From: Candidatus Thorarchaeota archaeon
GTDB lineage: Archaea > Asgardarchaeota > Thorarchaeia > Thorarchaeales > Thorarchaeaceae
Assembly: GCA_020355105.1 (NCBI GenBank)
Contig: CP070658.1
Coordinates: 2,335,939-2,341,628 of the forward strand
Length of the DNA stretch: 5,690 nucleotides
Direction: 5' to 3'
In this document: positions 1 to 4,677 of the stretch, piece by piece
Layout: the number at the start of each line of letters is the position of its first letter
How positions within the stretch are numbered: the first letter of the stretch is position 1
Notes under the pieces: model-generated
The model's input: only the letters and a program-made list of their open reading frames with translations
Databases searched by the model: none
Told to the model about the DNA's origin: nothing
Translations under genes and position numbers: made by a program

Positions 1-264
1 CACAATTGTCCAACTTACGACAAGGACAAGTTCCCAGAATATCACATGCAGAATGAACGTGATGAGATAACCAACTGTCCATTGCCCAAGCACAGCTGGC
101 ACAAGTGCTGTTGCCTGGGCATCAGCCACTACCCAAAGAAACACAAGAATCGCTGCAGCCACAACCACTGCAAAGATTGCAGCGAACACTATCGTCATTC
201 TCCAGTGTTTTCTTAGAAATCTCTTCTCGGCTTCATCAAGAAACTCTTCGTCAGCATCCATCAT
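1..264 (-). CDS. Small membrane protein, 3' end cut by window edge
   Basis: The minus strand is open from an ATG at 264 to base 1, giving 88 residues with no stop, so the C-terminus lies outside the window. The protein starts MMDADEEFLDEAEKRF, a short acidic amphipathic stretch, then a basic patch (RKHWR, residues 18-22). Two hydrophobic segments follow, about 23-47 and 63-87, the second ending in an aromatic HVIFWELVLVVSW stretch. This looks like an integral membrane protein with a cytosolic N-terminus. Start choice: AAAGGAG at 271-277 lies 6 bases before ATG 264 and 9 before the in-frame ATG 261, so either of the two adjacent ATGs may be used. It is the downstream neighbour of the DUF4438 gene with a 126-base gap, so it probably has its own promoter. 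I do not recognise the family and assign no function. Coding potential is judged from the strong ribosome binding site and the clean membrane-protein pattern. Confidence 0.75.
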   Translation of the reverse strand, partial: MMDADEEFLDEAEKRFLRKHWRMTIVFAAIFAVVVAAAILVFLWVVADAQATALVPAVLGQWTVGYLITFILHVIFWELVLVVSWTIV

Positions 265-270
265 TCCAGA

Positions 271-277
271 CTCCTTT
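271..277 (-). promoter_or_regulatory. Ribosome binding site of the edge membrane protein
   Basis: AAAGGAG on the minus strand matches the complement of an archaeal 16S rRNA 3' end (CCUCC type) and lies 6 bases before ATG 264. It is the clearest Shine-Dalgarno site on the minus strand here and is the main reason for choosing the 264/261 start. Confidence 0.6.
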
Positions 278-310
278 GCTAGACTACTATGAAGTAGGAG
301 CGTCTACCAT

Positions 311-320
311 CTAATTAATC
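311..320 (-). promoter_or_regulatory. Possible TATA element for the edge membrane protein
   Basis: The minus strand reads GATTAATTAG here, the most AT-rich block of the 126-base gap between the DUF4438 stop and ATG 264. Archaeal TATA boxes sit about 25 bases before the start site, which would put transcription initiation near 289 and leave a leader of about 25 bases containing the AAAGGAG site. The match to the TATA consensus is loose. Confidence 0.3.
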
Positions 321-390
321 ACTTGTTTCTGTTGCCTGTTCGGGATCCGGTTCTGACCAGACTCCCCCTCCTCGAATGGAAGATGTGATT

Positions 391-1272
391 CTATCTAAGC
401 CCAAGAATCATGGCTATGTTTGCTTCTGGATCAATGACTGGCTCAATCATGCCAGTACTCGAGGTGAAGAGTGTAGCAGCTCCTGGACCATGACCAGATA
501 TGACGCAATCACTATGGACAATAATGCAAACAGAAACAGCACCCTTCTTGTAGATTCTTCCGAATGAATGGTCAGTGTCCATGATTGCCACTAGATCTCC
601 GAACCTTAGAGTATCTAGATTGTACTCTTCCCTTGTTTCTTCATCGAACAACTGGATGTCGTAGTCGCCGGAGTACACTTGATCTGCACCAAGTCCAGAA
701 CCCATGATCTTTGCAGGAACTATGTGGGTCACAGGGACAATGAGTTTTCCGTCCTTTTCTTTGAGTTTCATCTTCTCCAGAAAATCGGGGTCAGTGTTCA
801 TGATCTTGACCTCCGGAAAGTCAGGGAGTTCCAAGCCCACACCATAGGCCTTCACCTGTATCTTGTCGCCTATGACAAGCTTCTCCATCGTTTCTTCAGA
901 GAAATCTACCATAACGTGCTCTATCCCGCCGTGTTTACCGACAACAACGCCCTTCTCTCCCTTCGCGTCGCCCCCGACTACTATAGCAGTGTTGCCGACA
1001 CATGCAAGAATGTTCAATGCAGTGTTAGGAGCTTGCTTGAAGCGGGGGTCGTTCTCCTTGTTCTCGATGCTAACGCCGGGCTCAACATGGTCGGCCTTCA
1101 GGCCGACTGCGGGGTCTCCCACTCTCTGGTTGTAGGTTATTCCACCTACCCCAGGTAGAACCACCGGCTTTCCGTCTGATGATATTTGATAGGCTGACCT
1201 CGCTACAGGACTCGACACTTCACCCATGACTGAGATTTTCACAAGTTTGTCTTCGTTCGTCTTGATTGCCAT
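391..1272 (-). CDS. DUF4438 domain-containing protein
   Basis: A 293-residue soluble protein that I recognise as DUF4438, a family of unknown function found in thermophilic bacteria (a Thermotoga member is known from structural genomics) and archaea. Family-like conserved blocks run through the whole length: LPGVGGITYN (39-48), GDPAVG..ADHVEPGVS (52-68), ALNILACVGNTA (85-96), GDAKGEKGVVVGKHGGIEHV (101-120), VPAKIMGSGLG (185-195), GDYDI (202-206), LRFGDLVAIMDTD (222-234) and VHSDCVISGHGPG (252-264). The invariant-looking H62, H114, H253, D255 and H261 could form a metal or active site, but that is inference. There is no signal peptide or membrane segment, so it is likely cytosolic. Start: the ATG at 1272 has no convincing Shine-Dalgarno site, so translation may be leaderless or from a short leader. 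The length looks complete. It lies 194 bases downstream of the surface-protein stop, with a terminator-like hairpin between, so the two are probably not co-transcribed. The reaction is unknown. Confidence 0.88.
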   Translation of the reverse strand: MAIKTNEDKLVKISVMGEVSSPVARSAYQISSDGKPVVLPGVGGITYNQRVGDPAVGLKADHVEPGVSIENKENDPRFKQAPNTALNILACVGNTAIVVGGDAKGEKGVVVGKHGGIEHVMVDFSEETMEKLVIGDKIQVKAYGVGLELPDFPEVKIMNTDPDFLEKMKLKEKDGKLIVPVTHIVPAKIMGSGLGADQVYSGDYDIQLFDEETREEYNLDTLRFGDLVAIMDTDHSFGRIYKKGAVSVCIIVHSDCVISGHGPGAATLFTSSTGMIEPVIDPEANIAMILGLR

Positions 1273-1308
1273 GAATACAAACCAACTGCGGCAATCGTTG
1301 TGGTCTGA

Positions 1309-1317
1309 CTCATAAGA
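1309..1317 (-). promoter_or_regulatory. Weak TATA-like element upstream of DUF4438
   Basis: The minus strand reads TCTTATGAG here, about 40 bases before the ATG at 1272. A start site about 25 bases downstream would give a leader of roughly 15 bases, in keeping with the lack of a Shine-Dalgarno site. The match is imperfect (TTATGA instead of TTATAA). Confidence 0.25.
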
Positions 1318-1334
1318 GTGACGATTGACGTCAC
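1318..1334. repeat. Inverted repeat upstream of DUF4438
   Basis: GTGACG (1318-1323) and CGTCAC (1329-1334) form perfect 6-base arms around the 5-base spacer ATTGA. The 8-base palindrome TGACGTCA (1326-1333) overlaps the right arm. The site adjoins the weak TATA-like element of the DUF4438 gene on its upstream side, where archaeal activators or repressors can bind. A palindrome of this size can also arise by chance, and no second copy was seen in the window. Confidence 0.3.
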
Positions 1335-1417
1335 GATGTGCCTAGGCGGCCGGAACTGAGCGTCCTGAGAATGGAAGTGAGAAAGACTGGCCCCTTGTTG
1401 ATGATTGGACGTTAGAA

Positions 1418-1452
1418 GTAAAATGAGCGCCCTGAGCCCGTGGGGCCCAGGG
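1418..1452 (-). terminator. GC-rich hairpin terminator candidate after the surface protein
   Basis: On the minus-strand transcript CCCTGGGCCC (1452-1443) pairs with GGGCTCAGGG (1439-1430) across a 3-base loop, a 10-pair stem with one internal G-U pair. Six bases later comes TTTT (1423-1420). It begins 14 bases past the TGA of the surface-protein gene. On the plus strand the G-U pair becomes an A-C mismatch, so the hairpin folds better in the minus-strand RNA, the direction needed here. The T-tract is short, and archaea usually terminate at longer T-runs without a hairpin, so the function is uncertain. Confidence 0.45.
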
Positions 1453-1466
1453 GCTTTCATTTCTTC

Positions 1467-3143
1467 TCATGTAGCCTGACGCCTGCGAATTACGATGAAA
1501 CCCACGACCAACAGAATCGCGGCCCCAGATCCTCCGACCAGAAGGACCATCACTGGGTCGATTGGAGGGGCAGCCAACTCTACTGTCACACCCTCACTAT
1601 TCGATAGATAGGAGAAGCCAAACGAATCTATTGCCACAACGGCATACCAGTATGTTCCATCAGATAGTCCAGTGTCATTGTACTGACTTTCGGTCAGGCC
1701 AGAGGCGATGGCTGTCGCCGAGTCCAAATTGGACCCAGTTATCTCGCTGGAATGTCGATATATAGTCCAGTTCTCAACTGCGACATCATCGTTCCAGTTG
1801 ACAAAGATGTCACCATCCGGGTCAGGGTCTGGCGCGATGTCATCCAATACTGGAAGTCCTGGTGGATTCCACCCTTTCATTGGCATTGAAGAGTAGTTGT
1901 ATTGCGCTGAGTCCTCTTCAGGTATTCCTGTTAGCTTGCTGTTGGCGAATACCCATCGATGAGTGCCGGGCCAGGAAGCGAGAGTTCCATAGCCCCCCAC
2001 AATAATGCCGAGATCGGTGTCCATCTCATATCCTTCAAGTTCACTCTTGGGAATCTTGATTTCAAACTGGCGATGGTCGCTGGCATTGTTTTCTGAAGGC
2101 CCGTATGACCATGCGATATCGTAGTTTCTGATTGATGCATAAGGATAGACTGAATTCTGACCAATGACTGTCGGCTGATCAATGTAGATATCGTACTGCA
2201 TGAGGTCGAAGGAAGTGTTGAAGGGAGCGTCGTTTACGCCATTCATTGAGATTCGTAGACTGGTGCCGGATGTGAAATTCTCCCTGAAGATATCAACATT
2301 CCAGAGAGCTTCCGAAACACCAGTTCCTACTGCTTCTTCAATATCTGGGTTCAAAGCACCTAGATTGTCTGATACGCTCACAAAATGCTCATCGATAGTA
2401 GTATTATGTTTGGATCGAATCCAGAATCTGACTTCCTGTACATGCTCAACGTATATGTCTTCAAAGATTGGGAATGAGTCATAGAAGTCAATGTCCAGAT
2501 CTAATCTGTACACGTAGTGCGTTCCATTGAATTCCGATACCATGTTCAAGAATATATCATCATCCCACAGAATGTCACTCTGAGTTCCATCTAGTGTGCC
2601 ACTAACAACTATCCTCTCAGAGGGTTTTACACTGGTCCACGGACTGAGCCCAACGTCAGTGAAGAAATCAATCGCCTTATCATTCTCTACGTCATGTAGA
2701 AGAGACTCCATCCCCTTGTTCAGTGCCGCCTCCCATTCAACGGGATAATCCCATTCGTTATTGAAGACATCAGTTTCATTGGCGTTCAGCCATACCCCGA
2801 CCCACTCTCCGCTCTCATTGTTGGTCTGGTCACTACAGAGATCCAACGCGATATAGAGATTGTAAGGATCTTCGTCAATGTACATGTAGTTGTAGCCGTC
2901 TGAATTCTCAGGGTCGGCATCCATGTACCATTGAATCTTGTGTACAGGAGAACTCCATTCATCATCTGTGATATCTCCGTCAATCACAAATGAATCGAAT
3001 AAGGAAGCAATGCTGCTTTCTGAGATTAAGGATCCATCTACTCTGCTTGAGTCATTCCATGAATTCCCAAAGACAACTGGAAACATCATCAGGAATGCAA
3101 CAAGTAAGGTAACTGCTAGTTTGGTGTTATGTGATGCAATCAT
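1467..3143 (-). CDS. Secreted, membrane-anchored surface protein with CBM9/DOMON-like and FN3-like domains
   Basis: A 558-residue extracellular protein held by a C-terminal anchor. Residues 1-26 (MIASHNTKLAV... to VVFG) look like a Sec signal peptide. Near 49-63 the FVIDGDITDDEW pattern is typical of CBM9/DOMON-like beta-sandwich domains, and FEIKIPKSELEG at about 360-371 resembles the closing strand of such domains, so one or two may lie in 45-415. An acidic linker (APDPDPDGD, about 437-445) leads into an FN3-like domain to about 522, with typical WTIYR, YNDTGLSDGTYWYAVVAID and SN motifs. A hydrophobic helix (about 530-553) followed by RRR is the anchor. Eleven N-x-S/T sequons lie outside it, as in archaeal glycoproteins. 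Start: an in-frame GTG at 3200 lies upstream of a good TATA box, so ATG 3143, preceded by GGTGG, is preferred. A role in sugar or ligand binding at the cell surface is inferred from the fold only. No catalytic motif is seen. Confidence 0.85.
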   Translation of the reverse strand: MIASHNTKLAVTLLVAFLMMFPVVFGNSWNDSSRVDGSLISESSIASLFDSFVIDGDITDDEWSSPVHKIQWYMDADPENSDGYNYMYIDEDPYNLYIALDLCSDQTNNESGEWVGVWLNANETDVFNNEWDYPVEWEAALNKGMESLLHDVENDKAIDFFTDVGLSPWTSVKPSERIVVSGTLDGTQSDILWDDDIFLNMVSEFNGTHYVYRLDLDIDFYDSFPIFEDIYVEHVQEVRFWIRSKHNTTIDEHFVSVSDNLGALNPDIEEAVGTGVSEALWNVDIFRENFTSGTSLRISMNGVNDAPFNTSFDLMQYDIYIDQPTVIGQNSVYPYASIRNYDIAWSYGPSENNASDHRQFEIKIPKSELEGYEMDTDLGIIVGGYGTLASWPGTHRWVFANSKLTGIPEEDSAQYNYSSMPMKGWNPPGLPVLDDIAPDPDPDGDIFVNWNDDVAVENWTIYRHSSEITGSNLDSATAIASGLTESQYNDTGLSDGTYWYAVVAIDSFGFSYLSNSEGVTVELAAPPIDPVMVLLVGGSGAAILLVVGFIVIRRRQAT

Positions 3144-3174
3144 CCCTATAACCACCAGCCCACGGAATTGTGGA

Positions 3175-3182
3175 ATTATAAG
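3175..3182 (-). promoter_or_regulatory. TATA box for the surface protein
   Basis: The minus strand reads CTTATAAT here, close to the archaeal TATA consensus. Its centre is about 35 bases before ATG 3143, placing transcription initiation near 3150 and giving a very short leader. The element lies inside the N-terminal extension that the GTG at 3200 would create, which argues against that longer start. Confidence 0.5.
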
Positions 3183-3203
3183 AATATGGCGTGTAGTCAC
3201 GAC

Positions 3204-3219
3204 GAACTCGAGCTAGTTC
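3204..3219. repeat. Short inverted repeat upstream of the surface-protein TATA box
   Basis: GAACT (3204-3208) and AGTTC (3215-3219) are perfect 5-base arms around CGAGCT. The site lies about 20 bases upstream of the TATA box in a 143-base gap with no other content, a position that would suit a regulator. The arms are short enough to be chance. Confidence 0.22.
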
Positions 3220-3286
3220 TTGCTGATTTGAAGTCCATAGTTTCTTCTTGGATTCGTCCTACCCTGAATTCGATGCAAGGTCCAAC

Positions 3287-4126
3287 TCAACTGCTGACTC
3301 TTTCATCAAGCCATGAGAAAGTGTCTGCCAGGAGCTCTTCACCGCCCGGCTCTTCGAACGGCTCGTGGTAAAGACCTGGGTACATCTTGAACGTCTTGTC
3401 CTCGGATGCAATATTGTCAAAGAACTCCTTGTTCTTCTCGGGTATAAGAATGAGGTCTTCCTCGCTCTGCTGTACTATCACAGGTATGGTGATTTTGTAG
3501 GCTGAGTCGAAACCTTCTTCACGGGCCTTCATTCCCTCTGCCCCAAATCTTGGAGTACACTCATGGATGCGCAGCGGGTCTTCCTTGTTTCTCCTCACAA
3601 CTTCGGGATTCCTTGAGATATTGTCAAGATTCAAGCCCATGTTGAACTTTGTCTTGACATTAGCTCTTGAAAGCAATCGGGCCATTGCTCGTGTCCCCGC
3701 TCCCATCTCCAGTCGCTCGGAAACAGCTGGACATGGAGTCATTATTCCATTGAGCTGGCTTCCGTATTTCATGGCGTAGTGGGACGTGACCAGACCTCCA
3801 AATGAATGACCGAACATGTATGTCTGAAGTCCCTCAAATCGGTCCTTCATATGAGCAACGAAGTTGTTCACATCCTCAATTATCTCGCCGAAACTCTCGA
3901 CGTGTCCTTTGATTCCATCGTAGTGTCCGAATCCTCTGAGATCAGGGGCCATGAATGCATAGCCGCGTTCTGCAAAAGACTCGCCCAAGAATGAGATAGT
4001 ACCACTGTGCGCTCCCAGTCCATGGATACCGACTACAAGAGCCCGTGGTTCTCCGTCGGGGAGCCAGCCTCGCATAAACATCTTCTTTCCATCGTACCCT
4101 AGATACTCTCCTTCCTCTGTTTTCAT
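3287..4126 (-). CDS. Alpha/beta hydrolase, monoacylglycerol lipase / lysophospholipase type
   Basis: A 279-residue complete alpha/beta hydrolase of the serine-aminopeptidase-S33 / monoacylglycerol-lipase (PldB-like) group, expected to hydrolyse ester bonds of monoacylglycerols, lysophospholipids or similar lipids. Numbered from ATG 4126, it shows the oxyanion motif HGLGAHSG (35-42), the DLRGFGHYDG strand-turn typical of this group (62-71), the nucleophile elbow GHSFGG with Ser108, an acid in SEEDLILIP (Asp224) and the catalytic His in GLYHEPFEE (His254). A cap-like insertion spans about 135-200. There is no signal peptide, so it is cytosolic or peripheral. Start: a GTG at 4141 adds five residues but lacks a ribosome binding site. 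ATG 4126 is preceded by GGTGG and GGAG, and MKTEEGEYLGYDG matches the usual start of the family. It diverges from the NDT-like gene and lies 143 bases before the surface-protein gene. The substrate cannot be told from sequence; an esterase on other acyl esters is possible. Confidence 0.9.
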   Translation of the reverse strand: MKTEEGEYLGYDGKKMFMRGWLPDGEPRALVVGIHGLGAHSGTISFLGESFAERGYAFMAPDLRGFGHYDGIKGHVESFGEIIEDVNNFVAHMKDRFEGLQTYMFGHSFGGLVTSHYAMKYGSQLNGIMTPCPAVSERLEMGAGTRAMARLLSRANVKTKFNMGLNLDNISRNPEVVRRNKEDPLRIHECTPRFGAEGMKAREEGFDSAYKITIPVIVQQSEEDLILIPEKNKEFFDNIASEDKTFKMYPGLYHEPFEEPGGEELLADTFSWLDERVSS

Positions 4127-4230
4127 AATCTCCACATCCACCGGACTGATACAAGTCCCTCTTTACATTACCGATTCCCGGCCCAGCGAGCGGATTTCCG
4201 TAGGGGCGCTGCATTTCACAACACATGCAG

Positions 4231-4239
4231 CTTATAAGA
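4231..4239 (+). promoter_or_regulatory. TATA box for the NDT-like gene, palindromic core
   Basis: CTTATAAGA matches the archaeal TATA consensus. Initiation about 25 bases downstream, near 4260, would leave a leader of about 30 bases holding the GGTGAG ribosome binding site. The core CTTATAAG (4231-4238) is a perfect palindrome and lies in the divergent gap, so it could in principle also serve the lipase on the other strand, about 105 bases away. Confidence 0.5.
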
Positions 4240-4278
4240 TGGGAGCAATCCCACTCCGATTCGACGGTTACGAAACAA

Positions 4279-4284
4279 GGTGAG
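4279..4284 (+). promoter_or_regulatory. Ribosome binding site that decides the NDT-like start
   Basis: GGTGAG is a classic archaeal Shine-Dalgarno sequence. From the end of GGTGA there are 6 bases to the TTG at 4290 but 15 to the ATG at 4299, so spacing favours TTG initiation. Confidence 0.55.
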
Positions 4285-4289
4285 AACGG

Positions 4290-4673
4290 TTGCAGAGCAT
4301 GAAGATCTACGTTGCAGGTCCCTATACAGCACCTACGAGGGAAGAAATGGAAGAGAATGTCTGGAGGGCGATTGATGCAGGGATTGAGTTGTGGAAGAAA
4401 GGTCACTTCCCATTGATTCCCCATCTGTTACACTGGGTCGATTTGCGTGCCGAGGAACTCGGGGTGCCAATGGGCTGGAACGACTACATGCTGTGGGATG
4501 CACCGTGGCTGGACCATTGTGATGGACTTCTGCTGCTAGCCGAATCTAAGGGAGCCCTTATTGAACTTGAAAGAGCCTCTGAAGAAGGCAAAGTCATCTT
4601 CCATTCAACGGACGAGATCCCATCAGTGGACAGGACACCCACGTGGGCTGACAGACATGCAAAAGAAGGATGA
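4290..4673 (+). CDS. Nucleoside 2-deoxyribosyltransferase / DUF4406-like protein
   Basis: A 127-residue protein (124 from the ATG at 4299) of the nucleoside 2-deoxyribosyltransferase-like fold, nearest in pattern to DUF4406. Members act on N-glycosidic bonds of (deoxy)nucleosides or nucleotides, or have unknown substrates. Seen: a first beta-strand and loop KIYVAGPYT (5-13, TTG numbering), an Asn-containing helix (NVWRAIDAG), G38-HFPLIPHLLHW, a DYMLWDAPWLDHCDGLLLL segment (65-83) and SKGALIELERA (86-96), in which Glu92 aligns with the catalytic Glu of NDT enzymes. It is complete and cytosolic. Start: TTG 4290 is favoured by ribosome-binding-site spacing, whereas ATG 4299 is favoured by the family habit of beginning MKIYVAGPY; the difference is three residues. 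It is the only plus-strand gene and has its own promoter, so it is a stand-alone unit. Transferase versus hydrolase activity cannot be decided from sequence. Confidence 0.82.
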   Translation: MQSMKIYVAGPYTAPTREEMEENVWRAIDAGIELWKKGHFPLIPHLLHWVDLRAEELGVPMGWNDYMLWDAPWLDHCDGLLLLAESKGALIELERASEEGKVIFHSTDEIPSVDRTPTWADRHAKEG

Positions 4674-4677
4674 CCAA

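Noticed and set aside
105..314. Plus-strand open frame of 69 codons at the left edge
   Set aside because: It is antisense to the membrane-protein gene at 1-264. It has low-complexity Gln/Leu/Ser composition and no convincing ribosome binding site.
679..1158. Plus-strand open frame of 159 codons
   Set aside because: It lies entirely antisense to the DUF4438 gene, whose motifs are clear. Its composition is non-descript and I recognise no domain.
1239..1460. Minus-strand open frame of 73 codons filling the gap before DUF4438
   Set aside because: It overlaps the DUF4438 start in another frame, covers the hairpin and inverted repeat, and shows no domain or ribosome binding site.
1931..2182. Minus-strand open frame of 83 codons inside the surface-protein gene
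   Set aside because: It is an out-of-frame shadow of the surface protein with no independent signals.
3164..3177. GGAATT repeated twice, 8 bases apart, near the surface-protein promoter
   Set aside because: Two copies of a 6-base AT-rich word next to a TATA box are easily chance.
3942..4424. Minus-strand open frame of 160 codons, Cys- and Arg-rich
   Set aside because: It overlaps the lipase in another frame and is antisense to the NDT-like gene. Both real genes have clear catalytic motifs, so this is a shadow.
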